Assembly: GCF_001854245.1 (NCBI RefSeq)
Contig: NZ_CP015381.1
Coordinates: forward strand, 3,011,001-3,075,000
Length of the DNA stretch: 64,000 nt
Source of the DNA: Desulfococcus multivorans
GTDB taxonomy: Bacteria > Desulfobacterota > Desulfobacteria > Desulfobacterales > Desulfococcaceae
Direction: 5' to 3'
Of this stretch, positions 48,016 through 57,464 are shown one piece after another. Made by a program: the position numbers and the translations under genes. The notes below the pieces were generated by a model, which ran no database searches, was not told where the DNA came from, and saw only the letters and a list, made by a program, of their open reading frames with translations. Each line of letters begins with the position of its first letter. Positions within the stretch are counted from its first letter, which is position 1.

Positions 48016-48657
48016 TTAGGCAAGAATGGAAACATAAATCGGAATGAAGCCGAAGCCGACGCCGACGAGAATGCTGAACGCGATACCCGCCACATGGATG
48101 ATCGGCATGTATTTGGGATGGTTGGCGCCAAGAGTCTGGAAGGCGCTCCAGAAACCGTGGCTGACGTGGACGGCGACGACAATCATGGCGGCGACATAAG
48201 TGATCACATACAGGGGATTGGAAAAGGCATTTGAAACAATTTCAAAGATCGTGGTGTGGGTTTTGTCGACGAAATGAAAGTTCAGCAGGTGAAAAATGAT
48301 GAAAAGCAGCATCAGGATACCGGTATAGGGCATGGTTTGGGAGCCGATGGTGCGTCCTCCGCCGCTTTTGTTGACGGCATAGCGAACCGGTCTTGCCGTG
48401 TAGTTCTGGTAGAAGAGGTAGAGCCCGACACCCACATGGACAACGGCGAAGGTCAGGAGCCCCAACTCCATCAGGGTAATCAGGGGACCCAGGGAATGGA
48501 GGTGTTCCGCGTAGCTGTTAAAGGCATCCTTTCCCCCATAAATGGTCAGGTTTCCGGCAAGATGTCCCGACAGGAACCCGATGAAGCCCAGGCCGGTAAG
48601 GGCCATGAAGAGCTTCTTCCCGATGGAAGTTCCCACAGTCTTTGCAATCCAATTCAT
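48016..48657 (-). CDS. sdhC: succinate dehydrogenase/fumarate reductase cytochrome b subunit (b558 type)
   Basis: This 213-residue diheme membrane subunit has five predicted helices. Visible conserved histidines, in [25 protein letters not shown] and [10 protein letters not shown], are the expected haem b ligands. It anchors the enzyme and exchanges electrons with menaquinone. ATG 48657 has GGAGGA 5 bases upstream; the frame's GTG at 48669 is less likely. It is the first gene of sdhCAB. A 7-bp dyad lies about 100 bases upstream (48762-48776). Confidence 0.94.
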   Translation of the reverse strand: MNWIAKTVGTSIGKKLFMALTGLGFIGFLSGHLAGNLTIYGGKDAFNSYAEHLHSLGPLITLMELGLLTFAVVHVGVGLYLFYQNYTARPVRYAVNKSGGGRTIGSQTMPYTGILMLLFIIFHLLNFHFVDKTHTTIFEIVSNAFSNPLYVITYVAAMIVVAVHVSHGFWSAFQTLGANHPKYMPIIHVAGIAFSILVGVGFGFIPIYVSILA

Positions 48658-48761
48658 CTTTTCCTCCACTGCTAAAGAGTTGAAATGTGGTTATATAATA
48701 AATCCCCAAACAAATAAGGAAGTTAAATTTATCCAAGCCAGGAATGATCATGGCCTGCAAA

Positions 48762-48776
48762 CAATAGTTACTATTG
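48762..48776. promoter_or_regulatory. perfect dyad between HD gene and sdhC
   Basis: CAATAGTTACTATTG has two perfect 7-bp inverted arms around a single base. It lies 4 bases after the HD-gene stop and about 105 bases before the sdhC start, so it could be an operator for sdhCAB. It might instead be a small 3' structure of the HD gene. No regulator can be named. Confidence 0.4.
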
Positions 48777-48779
48777 GTT

Positions 48780-49340
48780 TCACTCCGGTCTGTCAACATA
48801 ATTTTTGAGCCACCATTCATCCCACTCCGTCTCCATGATCTTTTGGGCCAGCAATTTCCCCGTTTCCGTCTTGAGGCGCTGCAATACCGTAGGAAGCCAT
48901 TTTTGGGGCGGCGAGTGCCCGATGTCCATAAGCGCCTTCAAATCGAGTATGAAGGCGATTTGATCCGCGTCATGGGCCAGAAGCGATTCCCGGGTTTCAC
49001 CGGATCGGAACTCTTCGATCAACCCGGCTATACTCGAACCGAAAGGAAGGTCCTTTATCGTATGACGGACCGCTTTGGCCTCGTTGGATGACACATAGTT
49101 TTTTTGCACGTAGTTGAGATCTCCGGTTCGGGCTTCGGGGAGATCGTGGATCAGACACATGGAAATCAGCTTCAGGGCGTCGACGCTTGGATCCATTTCC
49201 GCCATGGCATACGCGATGAAGGTGATCATGAAAGAATGTTCCGCCACAGACTCCTCTCCGGCACCCAGAAAATGGTATCCCGACCGGGGAATTTCCTTCA
49301 ACATTTTTGCTTCAAACAACAAGTTTACAATTGTTCTCAT
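48780..49340 (-). CDS. HD domain phosphohydrolase (YfbR/HDDC2-like)
   Basis: This 186-residue HD-domain metal-dependent phosphohydrolase resembles 5'-deoxynucleotidases. The ligands are visible as VAEHSFM (first His), CLIHDLPEA (HD doublet) and LAHDADQIAF (distal Asp). The length agrees with the YfbR/HDDC2 group, which removes phosphate from deoxyribonucleoside monophosphates. The true substrate is not proven. ATG 49340 is preceded by GGAGAA. It is divergent from tolQ and upstream of sdhC on the same strand. Confidence 0.88.
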   Translation of the reverse strand: MRTIVNLLFEAKMLKEIPRSGYHFLGAGEESVAEHSFMITFIAYAMAEMDPSVDALKLISMCLIHDLPEARTGDLNYVQKNYVSSNEAKAVRHTIKDLPFGSSIAGLIEEFRSGETRESLLAHDADQIAFILDLKALMDIGHSPPQKWLPTVLQRLKTETGKLLAQKIMETEWDEWWLKNYVDRPE

Positions 49341-49476
49341 ATATTTCTCCGTTTTTTCATAGAGTTACATCCTTTTTTTTCTTTCAGGGCACACCGAAAT
49401 CATGACGCCGCAGGCACAATACAACGCATTAATTTTATTGTATTTTAATTATCATAACCATTCTTGTGCAATTCGC

Positions 49477-49503
49477 TTGACACCCTATTTTTGTTCATAT
49501 ACC
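49477..49503 (+). promoter_or_regulatory. candidate promoter of the tol-pal cluster
   Basis: A perfect TTGACA at 49477-49482 is followed after 15 bases by TATACC, or after 17 by TACCTT, upstream of tolQ. The surroundings are AT-rich (an UP-like stretch from 49430). The -10 is not close to consensus, so the call is tentative. Confidence 0.4.
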
Positions 49504-49554
49504 TTAGAACATTTGAAATACATAGGTTTAAAAGCACAACGATCGGAGACATTC

Positions 49555-50268
49555 ATGACCAACAATCTGGATATTCTTCATATTGTCGCGGAGGCCGGTT
49601 ACATGGTCCAACTCGTCCTCCTTCTGCTCCTCTTTTTCTCACTGACATCCTGGACCATCATCCTCATCAAGTACCTTTATATGCGCAGAGCTTTCAGACA
49701 ATCGGAAGCCTTCACAGACATTTTCTGGGAAAGCCGAGATTTGTCCCTTGCTTATAAGGAGGCCAGAATTCTGGACGGCAGCCCCCTGGCGAGGGTCTTC
49801 AGCATCGGATACGTCGAACTCAAAAAACTCCGCCAGTCAAACAACAAATCCACCGGTGAAGACGGGAATTCGCTCATCGAAAAATTTACCGGCATCGACA
49901 ACGTCAAGCGCGCCCTGAGACGTGCCATCACCACCGAGACCACCCGCATGACCCAGATGATCCCATTCCTGGCGACGGCGGGCAACACGACACCGTTTAT
50001 CGGACTTTTCGGAACGGTTTGGGGGATCATGGAATCCTTTCGGGGTATCGGGCAAAGCGGCACGGCCAGTCTGGCGGTGGTCGCGCCCGGCATATCCGAA
50101 GCCCTCGTGGCCACGGCGGCCGGGTTGGCGGTGGCCATTCCGGCCGTTATCGCCTTCAACTATTTCATGCAGCGCATCCGGGTGATGGAATCGGAGCTTC
50201 AGAGTTTTGCCGCCGACTTTCTGAACATCATCGAAATCGACATTCTTCCGGCAAAGGGTAAACGATAA
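49555..50268 (+). CDS. tolQ: TolQ-type proton channel subunit (MotA/TolQ/ExbB family)
   Basis: This 237-residue inner-membrane protein has three predicted helices: about 17-40, then NTTPFIGLFGTVWGIMESFRGIG and ALVATAAGLAVAIPAVIAFNYF near the C-terminal half. These last two form the conserved proton-conducting core. With TolR it energises TolA for outer-membrane constriction during division. ATG 49555 has GGAG upstream. The following tolR starts on the last base of the tolQ stop codon. It heads tolQRAB-pal-cpoB. Confidence 0.94.
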   Translation: MTNNLDILHIVAEAGYMVQLVLLLLLFFSLTSWTIILIKYLYMRRAFRQSEAFTDIFWESRDLSLAYKEARILDGSPLARVFSIGYVELKKLRQSNNKSTGEDGNSLIEKFTGIDNVKRALRRAITTETTRMTQMIPFLATAGNTTPFIGLFGTVWGIMESFRGIGQSGTASLAVVAPGISEALVATAAGLAVAIPAVIAFNYFMQRIRVMESELQSFAADFLNIIEIDILPAKGKR

Positions 50269-50792
50269 TGGCCATTGAAAGCAACAGCGACCGTCTGATG
50301 TCCGACATCAACGTCACGCCTTTCGTGGACGTGATGCTGGTGCTGCTGATCATTTTCATGGTATCGGCTCCGATGATGACCCAGGGGGTGGATGTTGCCC
50401 TTCCGGAGGCAGTGTCGAAGGCCCTCCCCTCCGATGCCGAGCAGCTGATGGTGACGGTCGACGCCCAGAACACGATTTTCATCAACGATTATGAGGTTTC
50501 CCTTGATTCCCTGCAGGAGAAACTGATAAAAATTCTCGATGGATCCCATGACCGTCAGGTCTATTTCCGGGCCGACAAGGACATCGCCTACGGTATGGCT
50601 GTTCGGGTCATGTCTGAGATCAAAGGCGCCGGTGTGGAAAAGCTGGGGATGGTGACGGAACCTCTCGGCACCAACCGGGACACCTCCGGCAAAAAGGCCG
50701 CCGCATCCCCGACGGATACGGACAGGATGTCCCGCACGGGGATAAAGCCTGACGCGAAACGAAAGAACGCCGCGTCCAAAGATAGAGTTTAA
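50268..50792 (+). CDS. tolR: TolR-type biopolymer transport protein (ExbD family)
   Basis: This 174-residue protein has one N-terminal helix with the proton-relay Asp in MSDINVTPFVDVMLVLLIIFMV, followed by a periplasmic ExbD-type domain to about residue 130. The last 40 residues (GTNRDTSGKKAAASPTD onwards) are a charged tail longer than in E. coli TolR (142 residues). It pairs with TolQ. Its stop overlaps the start of the tolA gene. Confidence 0.93.
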   Translation: MAIESNSDRLMSDINVTPFVDVMLVLLIIFMVSAPMMTQGVDVALPEAVSKALPSDAEQLMVTVDAQNTIFINDYEVSLDSLQEKLIKILDGSHDRQVYFRADKDIAYGMAVRVMSEIKGAGVEKLGMVTEPLGTNRDTSGKKAAASPTDTDRMSRTGIKPDAKRKNAASKDRV

Positions 50793-51985
50793 TGAAAGAA
50801 CGTTCCAGAGAAAACCGGTCTCCCTTCAACGGTCATACCGTCGACACCCGCATCCTCACTTCGTCCTTTATCGGATCCGTCCTGGTTCATGCGATACTCT
50901 TCGGCATGCTCTTTGTCGGCTTTGACCGCAAACCGAAAATCGAGGCACCCCCGGCGGCCATCAACGTCACCATGATCTCTCCCGGCGAGCTTCCCCAGTC
51001 GGGACCTCCCGCAGGCGCGCGGACGAAAAACAGGAAGTCGGTGCCTGAGGCGCCCGTGGTAACATCGGAGGACCCTGACGTCATGGCGTCCGAGGAGCCC
51101 GATACCGCCGTCGAAGCACCGGAACCGCCGTCACATGCGGAAACGGCGCCGGCTCGGCAGCCCGAGGTATCGGAAGCGCCGGAGCCCGTCGTCAAAAAGC
51201 CGACACTCAAAAAGCCTGCGGACATCCCCAAGCCGATGCCCCCCACATCCAAGGAGCAGGTGGTCATCAAAGAGGCTCCAAAAGTTGAAAATACACCTCC
51301 GGTCAAGACTGCAACGCCGAAAAAGCCGAAAACCGCGGAACCGAAAACCGTTGTTGAGCCTAAACCCGATATGACGGATGAAAAGCCAAAAACCGCGGCG
51401 TCCAAACCCAAGGCGGCCCAATCCGAGCCCAAGGTGATCAAGCCCGGTAATGAAACCCGGAAGACCGCCGGGACTCGGAAGTCGGCCGTAACGCCATCGG
51501 CCGATCGGGCGGAATCCATTAAAGAGGCGATCGAGAAAGTCAAGGCACGGACCAGGCAAGGATCCGGGTCCGGCTCTGGATCCGGATCCGGGGGCACTGC
51601 CCTTGCCGCCAAGGGGACCGGCGCCGGCAGCGGCGGGAGTGATCGGACCGGCCGGGGGGCCGTCAGCGGAAAAGGAGCGGCCGGAGGGATGATGGGCGGC
51701 ATCAGTGATATCTACAAGGCCCAGATATCCTATCAAATCGAGCGAAATTGGGCTTTTTCGGCCAATCTTGCCGCCGGAAGGAAGGACCTTAAAACAATCC
51801 TCGTCATTACCATTCTCCCGACGGGGAAGATTCAAAATCTCTGGTACGAACAACGCTCAGGCAATAATTTCCTGGATCAGTCCGCCTATAATGCGGTCAT
51901 GAAGTCCGACCCGCTGCCGCCGCTGCCGAAGGGACTTTCGGAGTACACTATTGCCTTGGTATTCACCCCCACGGGATTGAACTGA
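50792..51985 (+). CDS. tolA: TolA-like energy transducer with TonB C-terminal domain
   Basis: This 397-residue protein has a short cytoplasmic end and one membrane helix (about 26-45, SSFIGSVLVHAILFGMLFVGF). A long Pro/Lys/Ala-rich periplasmic stretch (about 50-250) and a Gly-Ser run (GSGSGSGSGGT) follow. The TonB/TolA C-terminal domain (about 310-397) has YQIERNWAF and YNAVMKSDPLPPLPKGL. It should reach from TolQR to Pal and TolB. Placement between tolR and tolB supports the TolA assignment. Confidence 0.9.
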   Translation: MKERSRENRSPFNGHTVDTRILTSSFIGSVLVHAILFGMLFVGFDRKPKIEAPPAAINVTMISPGELPQSGPPAGARTKNRKSVPEAPVVTSEDPDVMASEEPDTAVEAPEPPSHAETAPARQPEVSEAPEPVVKKPTLKKPADIPKPMPPTSKEQVVIKEAPKVENTPPVKTATPKKPKTAEPKTVVEPKPDMTDEKPKTAASKPKAAQSEPKVIKPGNETRKTAGTRKSAVTPSADRAESIKEAIEKVKARTRQGSGSGSGSGSGGTALAAKGTGAGSGGSDRTGRGAVSGKGAAGGMMGGISDIYKAQISYQIERNWAFSANLAAGRKDLKTILVITILPTGKIQNLWYEQRSGNNFLDQSAYNAVMKSDPLPPLPKGLSEYTIALVFTPTGLN

Positions 51986-52026
51986 CTCATCCAACCGCAT
52001 CCGAAAACAGGTGATAAGGACGATCG

Positions 52027-53343
52027 ATGATAAAAGACGTATGCAAGACAGTATTGATGGGCGTGGTGTTCTGGCTCGCCTCTCTGAGCGTTGCTTCGGC
52101 CCAGTATGACTATATCGACATCCGGAATCCGTCACTCAAAAAAATTCCCATCGCCATACCCGCCTTTCGGGTTTCGCCGACGGACTCGGCAGTCGCTTTG
52201 AAAAGCTCGAACCAGGTTGCCGAATACCTCGATTTCACCGGTTTTTTTAAGATCCTGGACCGAGGGATGTTTTTGATGGATCCCCAGAATCCGGAAACCG
52301 ACCGGGCGACCGTCAAGTTTCAAAACTGGAAGACCATCGGTGCGGAATTATTGGTCACCGGGAACATCCTGACACAGGGAGATCTTGTCGATATGGAGCT
52401 GCGGCTCTTTGATCCCTTCAAGGGAGAAATGCTGATCGGCAAACGGTACAAAGGGTGGAAAAAGGACATGCCCCAAATGCTGCGCCGTTTCTGCAGCGAG
52501 ATCATTTATCTGCTGACCGGGAGTTGGGGGGTCTTCGACAGCAGAATCGCGTTCGTCTCCACGGCAACGGGCCACAAGGAGGTTTTCACCTGCGATTTTG
52601 ACGGCAGCAATCCCAAACAGATGACGCGATTCAAATCCATTACGCTGACGCCGGCATGGGGAATGGACGGTTCGTGGATAGCTTACACTTCCTATGCCAA
52701 GGGCCGACCCGATCTTTACATCCTCAATCCCACTGGAAAACAGGGCACCATCGTCTCAAAAAAAGGATTGAACACCACGCCCGCCTGGGTACCGGGTCAG
52801 TTCAAGCTTGCGGCGACCTTTTCCTTTTCGGGAGATCAGGATATTTATCTGTTGACCGGCGACGGGAAAATCATTAAACAGCTGACAGAGAACTGGGGTA
52901 TCGACACCTCTCCGACCTTTTCACCCGACGGTCGCAGGATGGCCTTTGTTTCAAACCGTTCAGGAACTCCTCAGATCTACATCAAGGACATCGGATCCGG
53001 AAAAGTCGAGCGCCTGACCTATGAGGGGAGATACAATACCCAGCCCAACTGGTCGCCTAGAGGAGACAAAATCTGTTATACAACCATTGAAGGCGGAGAA
53101 ATCAATATCCATGCCATGGATCTGAAAACCCGTCAGGCGGCACGGTTAACCTATCATGCAGGTAAAAACGAAGCCCCGTCATGGTCGCCCGACGGCACCC
53201 TGATCGTTTTCAGTTCAAATCGAGAAAAAGGGATATCCCGGATATACGTCATGACGGCATACGGAACAGATCAACGACGTCTGATCCAGATGGGCGGGGA
53301 GCAATTCACGCCAAGTTGGTCCCCTAAAGCCGCCGGAAACTGA
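52027..53343 (+). CDS. tolB: TolB, periplasmic beta-propeller protein
   Basis: This 438-residue exported protein has a signal peptide (about 1-22, ending SVASA). An N-terminal alpha/beta domain follows, with [22 protein letters not shown] and [12 protein letters not shown]-terminal six-bladed propeller has repeated [11 protein letters not shown]-, [19 protein letters not shown]- and [20 protein letters not shown]-type blades. It binds Pal in the periplasm. It starts 41 bases after tolA with AGGA upstream. Confidence 0.95.
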   Translation: MIKDVCKTVLMGVVFWLASLSVASAQYDYIDIRNPSLKKIPIAIPAFRVSPTDSAVALKSSNQVAEYLDFTGFFKILDRGMFLMDPQNPETDRATVKFQNWKTIGAELLVTGNILTQGDLVDMELRLFDPFKGEMLIGKRYKGWKKDMPQMLRRFCSEIIYLLTGSWGVFDSRIAFVSTATGHKEVFTCDFDGSNPKQMTRFKSITLTPAWGMDGSWIAYTSYAKGRPDLYILNPTGKQGTIVSKKGLNTTPAWVPGQFKLAATFSFSGDQDIYLLTGDGKIIKQLTENWGIDTSPTFSPDGRRMAFVSNRSGTPQIYIKDIGSGKVERLTYEGRYNTQPNWSPRGDKICYTTIEGGEINIHAMDLKTRQAARLTYHAGKNEAPSWSPDGTLIVFSSNREKGISRIYVMTAYGTDQRRLIQMGGEQFTPSWSPKAAGN

Positions 53344-53423
53344 ACGCCTACCGGCAGATATCACTTTGGCCAATAATCCGTAGTTCAAGATACACTCTAC
53401 AATTTTATCCAGGAGGAGAAGTT

Positions 53424-53987
53424 ATGCGTGGGAAATGGTGGATCATTCTGGCTGTTTTTCTGGTCATTCCCGGTCTGTTGACAACGACGTCCTGTTCCAA
53501 AAAAATGGTCAAGAGCGATGGCATGACCATGGCGGGAGAAGGTGCTGTTTCCGACGAGGCATCCGCAGGCGATACAGGCTACGCTCAGGGAGGGCTTGAT
53601 CAGGGAGGCCTTGATGAGGAAGGTCTGACCCCCGAGCAACGGCGGGCTAAAGAGCAGTTCCTGAACGAGCACATTTATTTCGAATTCGACAGTGATATTC
53701 TCTCCGGCGAAGCCCAGTCCATCCTGATGAAAAAAGCGGAATATCTGCAGGACAATCCGAACCGGAGCGTCACCATCGAAGGCCACTGTGACGAGAGAGG
53801 CACCACCGAGTACAACCTGGCATTGGGAGATCGCCGCGCCCAGAGCGTCAAAAGATATCTCGAGACATTGGGAGTTGCAGCATCACGGATGACGCCCGTC
53901 AGCTACGGCGAGGAAAGCCCTGCCGATCCAGGCCATGACGAAGAAGCCTGGGCAAAGAATCGACGCGCGCAGTTCGTCTTCAATTAA
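53424..53987 (+). CDS. pal: Pal, peptidoglycan-associated OmpA-domain lipoprotein
   Basis: This 187-residue lipoprotein has a signal peptide with lipobox LTTTSC at about 19-24, so the mature protein begins at Cys24. A Gly/Glu-rich linker (residues about 35-70) leads to an OmpA-like domain (about 80-187). That domain has [53 protein letters not shown] and the RRAQFVF end. It tethers the outer membrane to peptidoglycan. AGGAGG precedes the ATG. A terminator lies after it. Confidence 0.95.
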   Translation: MRGKWWIILAVFLVIPGLLTTTSCSKKMVKSDGMTMAGEGAVSDEASAGDTGYAQGGLDQGGLDEEGLTPEQRRAKEQFLNEHIYFEFDSDILSGEAQSILMKKAEYLQDNPNRSVTIEGHCDERGTTEYNLALGDRRAQSVKRYLETLGVAASRMTPVSYGEESPADPGHDEEAWAKNRRAQFVFN

Positions 53988-54019
53988 TCCTCGAATCCTC
54001 GAAAACGGGCAGGACGTAC

Positions 54020-54060
54020 TATTGCCGGCCTTTCTTGAGCGCCGGCAATAGGCTTTTTCC
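54020..54060 (+). terminator. intrinsic terminator-like hairpin after pal
   Basis: TATTGCCGGC and GCCGGCAATA form a 10-bp stem, followed by GGCTTTTTCC. It lies between pal and cpoB and could terminate or attenuate the tol transcript. Confidence 0.65.
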
Positions 54061-54101
54061 GCATCTTCATATTTCACGAATATCACGACGGGATAACGGC
54101 A

Positions 54102-54914
54102 ATGAAACCAATCCGGATGACATGTCTGGCGACCACCCTGATTTGCGGAATGATGGGTTGCGCAAGCCAAAGCGATATCAGAATTCTTGAAGACCGGGTG
54201 ATAGCCCTCGAGCGGCGAAACCTGGAACTTCAACAGCAAACCACGGAAGATATTGATGCCAAGGCGGCGGCATTGAGAAATCAGTCCGCCAGTCTCCAGG
54301 TGGCAACAGATCAGGTCCGAAATGAAATCCAGGCCCTTGACGGAAAACTCGAGGAAACCCGCTATCAGCTCACGGAACAGACGCGGACCTCGGAAGATGT
54401 TTCCCGGCGGCTCACACGGATTGAGGACATTCTCCAGATTCCGGTTTCCGATATGGCCTCAGGATCTACTGTTTCCGGGAGCAACGCACCTTCTCCGAGT
54501 GCTCCCACTACGCCCGCAACCCAAGGAGCAGCCGCGATCGCCGCCACTGAAAACGAACTCTACCAAACGGCCAAGCAGGCCTTTGACCGAGGAGATTTCG
54601 ATCAAGCCCGCCAAGGCTTTCAAGAGTTGCTCCTGCAATACCCCAACGCCAGGAATGGAGACAGCGCGCAGTTCTGGATCGGTGAAACCTTTTACCGACA
54701 AAAGGAATACGAGCAGGCCATACTGGAATATCAGACGGTGATCGAAAAATATCCCAGCGGGAAAAAGGTTCAGGCAGCTTTTTTGAAACAGGGATTCGCC
54801 TTCGCCGGCATGGGAGACAAGGCCAATGCACGGCTGATCCTCCAGGAGTTGATCGAGAAATATCCGGGCTCGAGCGAAGCCAAAATCGCTCGCCAGAAAT
54901 TGAGCACCCTCTGA
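54102..54914 (+). CDS. cpoB: CpoB/YbgF, tol-pal system periplasmic protein
   Basis: This 270-residue exported protein has a lipoprotein-like signal (CGMMGC near residue 20), an N-terminal coiled coil (about 25-110, many Glu/Gln/Arg heptads) and a C-terminal TPR domain. That domain has repeated LYQTAKQAFDRGDFDQARQGFQELL, FWIGETFYRQKEYEQAILEYQTV and FAGMGDKANARLILQELIEKYP units. It coordinates Tol energy with peptidoglycan synthesis. The gene follows pal by 114 bases and a terminator-like hairpin; ruvC starts 46 bases downstream. Confidence 0.92.
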   Translation: MKPIRMTCLATTLICGMMGCASQSDIRILEDRVIALERRNLELQQQTTEDIDAKAAALRNQSASLQVATDQVRNEIQALDGKLEETRYQLTEQTRTSEDVSRRLTRIEDILQIPVSDMASGSTVSGSNAPSPSAPTTPATQGAAAIAATENELYQTAKQAFDRGDFDQARQGFQELLLQYPNARNGDSAQFWIGETFYRQKEYEQAILEYQTVIEKYPSGKKVQAAFLKQGFAFAGMGDKANARLILQELIEKYPGSSEAKIARQKLSTL

Positions 54915-54960
54915 TGTCGCCTTCTCCCGCCAACGGCAGGATCGGGTTCCTTGCTTCCCC

Positions 54961-55458
54961 ATGTTCACGGTGATCGGTATCGATCCCGGTCTGGCGGATA
55001 CGGGAATCGGTGTCGTCAGAGGGCGAGGAATGACGGTGAACGGATATGCCTACGGCAGTATATCCACACTGCGCTCACAAATGCTTGCAGACCGTTTGGA
55101 AAGAATTTATACCAAACTTTCGACGGTCCTTCGCGAAGAACAGCCGGATTTGATGATCGTCGAAGATGTTTTTTCCCTTGAAAGATTTCCCAAATCCGGC
55201 ATCACCCTTGGAAAGGTCACCGGAGTGATTCTGCTGGCCGGCCGGCAGGCTGATATTCCCATAAGGGAAATTCCGGTTCGGGAGGCCAAAAAGGTGCTCA
55301 CGGGAAACGGCGGTGCCGACAAGGCTCAGTTGGAAATGGCCGTACGCCGTATTCTGGGAAGATCGATCCGGATTAAACCCTTTCATGCCTCCGACGCGCT
55401 TGCCCTGGCACTCATCGGTTTGTTCAGACACGACTCCCGAACATGTCAGGATCGTTGA
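54961..55458 (+). CDS. ruvC: Holliday junction resolvase RuvC
   Basis: This 165-residue endonuclease resolves Holliday junctions with RuvAB. The expected metal-binding acids are Asp8 (IGIDPGLADTG), Glu68 (MIVEDVF) and Asp145 in HASDALALA (with His142). The ATG at 54961 has no clear ribosome binding site, but the family start begins there. It is 37 bases upstream of ruvA in the same direction. Confidence 0.95.
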   Translation: MFTVIGIDPGLADTGIGVVRGRGMTVNGYAYGSISTLRSQMLADRLERIYTKLSTVLREEQPDLMIVEDVFSLERFPKSGITLGKVTGVILLAGRQADIPIREIPVREAKKVLTGNGGADKAQLEMAVRRILGRSIRIKPFHASDALALALIGLFRHDSRTCQDR

Positions 55459-55494
55459 CGCCTTGTCGTTCAACCCACAGGATATCCACACGCC

Positions 55495-56121
55495 ATGATC
55501 GCATATCTCGAAGGAACTGTTTTTCAAAAGGAGGATGATCGTATCCTTCTTCTGGTGAATCACGTGGGCTATGAGGTAATGCTCCCATTTTTTGTCATGA
55601 AGACGCTGGATGCCGCAACGATAGGGGATCAACTCGCACTCTTCATTTACTACCACCATACCGAGCGTCAGCCCGCACCGATTCTGATCGGTTTCAACTC
55701 CGAGCTTGAGAAGGAGTTTTTTCTGCAGTTCATTTCCGTCGAGGCCATCGGCCCCCTTAAAGCCGTCAAAGCCCTGAATCAACCCATCAGCGATATCGCC
55801 AATGCCATCGAAACCGGTAATACGACCCTACTGAAGAATCTCAAAGGCATTGGTGTACGGACCGCACAGAAAATCATCGCCACCCTTGGCGGCAAAATGG
55901 GCAAATTCACATCCGTTCCGGGAGAGATTTCCCCGGAATCGGGAGCGGCCGAGGCATTTGTCGAAAAAGTGCTGGATGTGCTGGTGGAGCAACTGGGGCA
56001 TAAAACCATTGAAGCCAGGCAAATGATCACGGAGGCCCTGGACCGGAATCAGGGCATTACGACCCCGGAACAACTTTTTGATGAAATTTATCGGGGGAAT
56101 ATGGTAAAATCCTTATTATAA
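55495..56121 (+). CDS. ruvA: Holliday junction DNA helicase subunit RuvA
   Basis: This 208-residue DNA-binding protein forms the tetramer that recognises the four-way junction. It has the N-terminal OB fold (MIAYLEGTVFQKEDDRILLLVNHVGYEVMLP), helix-hairpin-helix motifs (LKNLKGIGVRTAQKIIATL) and the C-terminal RuvB-binding domain (about 155-200). The stop codon TAA at 56119-56121 uses the first base of the MITE-like element that follows. ruvA and ruvB are thus separated by about 270 bases instead of being adjacent. Confidence 0.95.
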   Translation: MIAYLEGTVFQKEDDRILLLVNHVGYEVMLPFFVMKTLDAATIGDQLALFIYYHHTERQPAPILIGFNSELEKEFFLQFISVEAIGPLKAVKALNQPISDIANAIETGNTTLLKNLKGIGVRTAQKIIATLGGKMGKFTSVPGEISPESGAAEAFVEKVLDVLVEQLGHKTIEARQMITEALDRNQGITTPEQLFDEIYRGNMVKSLL

Positions 56122-56360
56122 CTCAACGTTCGACTTTCACAGACCGGTGCCGGAAGGATACGGCCCCCGCCCGACGCGGTTTCGTTCAAGTGCCGCTAAA
56201 GCTTGCTCCGGGCGGCCTGGAAACTCGCCGGCGCTCAAACAGTCCGGGCCGCTGATCCCCCGCGACGCTTAAGCGGCACTGAGACGCACCGCTGAATGGG
56301 CTCGGATCGTATCCTCCCGGCACCTCCATCCGGTTATCATCATGACCGTCGAAAGTTGAA
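56121..56360. repeat. MITE-like element, family A, long form, between ruvA and ruvB
   Basis: This 240-bp element starts actcaacgttcgactttcac and ends gtcgaaagttga. It carries ccggtgccggaaggatacgg, gtgccgctaaagcttgctccgggcggc and gtccgggccgctgatc, with an overall long-hairpin pattern as at 17172. The hexamer ATTATA flanks both ends (56115-56120 and 56361-56366), which may be a target duplication. Its first base supplies the last base of the ruvA stop codon. Confidence 0.92.
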
Positions 56361-56394
56361 ATTATAATTTGGTAGGGGGCATGAAACACAATCA

Positions 56395-57450
56395 ATGGCC
56401 AGTAAAATCCTAACCTACTCAACCGATCCGGAAGGTATCCTTACCCCAAAACCCCTGTCCATGGACGAGGAACCGGAAACCCTCTCTCTCAGACCCCGTG
56501 CCCTGTCCGACTACGTTGGTCAGCCTGAAGTCGTAGAGACCCTCGAAATCGCCATAACGGCCTCAAAAAACAGAAGCGAGCCCTTGGATCACGTCCTTTT
56601 TCACGGCCCGCCCGGCCTCGGCAAAACCACCCTCGCCCACATCATCGCCAACGAAATGGGTGGAAACCTCACCGTCACCTCCGGCCCCGCCCTGGAGAAG
56701 GGGGGTGATCTCATCGGCATCCTGACCCACCTCTCCGAAGGGGACGTCCTCTTTGTGGACGAGATTCATCGAACGCCTAAAACGGTCGAAGAGTTCCTCT
56801 ACCCCGCCATGGAGGATTTTGCCGTAGATTTTGTTTTTGATAAGGGTGTTCATGCCCGTAGTCATCGCTTCCGCCTGAACCGTTTCACCCTGGTGGGGGC
56901 CACCACAAGGGTGGGCCTGCTGTCCGCCCCGCTGCGGGATCGTTTCGGAATCTTCAGAAGTCTCGACTTCTATACCGAAAAGGACTTGATCACCATCGCC
57001 AAGCGGTCGGCGGCGCTTCTCGACGTGGCGATCGATACATTCGGCGCAGCGGAACTGGCCCGGCGGTCCCGGGGAACCCCCCGCATCGTCAACCGGCTCC
57101 TCAAACGCGTACGGGATTACGCACAAGTCCGCGGCGACGGCGTCATCTCGAAAGCGACGGTGGCTCAAGCGCTGACCCTCGAAGGCGTCGACGAAGCGGG
57201 ACTGACCGCTCTGGATCGCCGATACCTGGAAACCATCATCCGTTTTTACAGCGGCGGCCCGGTGGGCATCGAAGCCATCGCAGCGACGTTGCAGGAAGAG
57301 ACGGACACCCTCGTGGATGTCGTCGAACCCTACCTGCTGAAAACAGGTTTTGTCACAAGAACCAGCTCAGGCCGCCGAGCCTCCGAGGCCGCCTGCAGAC
57401 ATCTCTCCATCACCTGCCGCAAGGATCCCCTCTTCGATCGGGAGGAATAG
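56395..57450 (+). CDS. ruvB: Holliday junction branch-migration ATPase RuvB
   Basis: This 351-residue AAA+ motor has Walker [15 protein letters not shown] (about 70-83), Walker [10 protein letters not shown], sensor I region [22 protein letters not shown] and the C-terminal winged helix with [20 protein letters not shown] 56395 has no well-spaced binding site; AGGGGG lies 15 bases upstream, directly before a 10-codon frame (56381, [10 protein letters not shown]) that overlaps the ruvB start. The upstream sequence is MITE-derived, so ruvB expression may differ from that of ruvCA. Confidence 0.95.
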   Translation: MASKILTYSTDPEGILTPKPLSMDEEPETLSLRPRALSDYVGQPEVVETLEIAITASKNRSEPLDHVLFHGPPGLGKTTLAHIIANEMGGNLTVTSGPALEKGGDLIGILTHLSEGDVLFVDEIHRTPKTVEEFLYPAMEDFAVDFVFDKGVHARSHRFRLNRFTLVGATTRVGLLSAPLRDRFGIFRSLDFYTEKDLITIAKRSAALLDVAIDTFGAAELARRSRGTPRIVNRLLKRVRDYAQVRGDGVISKATVAQALTLEGVDEAGLTALDRRYLETIIRFYSGGPVGIEAIAATLQEETDTLVDVVEPYLLKTGFVTRTSSGRRASEAACRHLSITCRKDPLFDREE

Positions 57451-57464
57451 ACGAGGATGCTGCT

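Noticed and set aside
49402-49554. Upstream extension of tolQ in the same frame
   Set aside because: The 51 extra codons are AT-rich with the candidate promoter inside, and the ATG at 49555 has a good binding site and the expected N-terminus.
56381-56413. Ten-codon frame overlapping the ruvB start ([10 protein letters not shown])
   Set aside because: The G-rich stretch is only one base from its ATG, there is no known leader of this type for ruvB, and it is too short to support as a gene.
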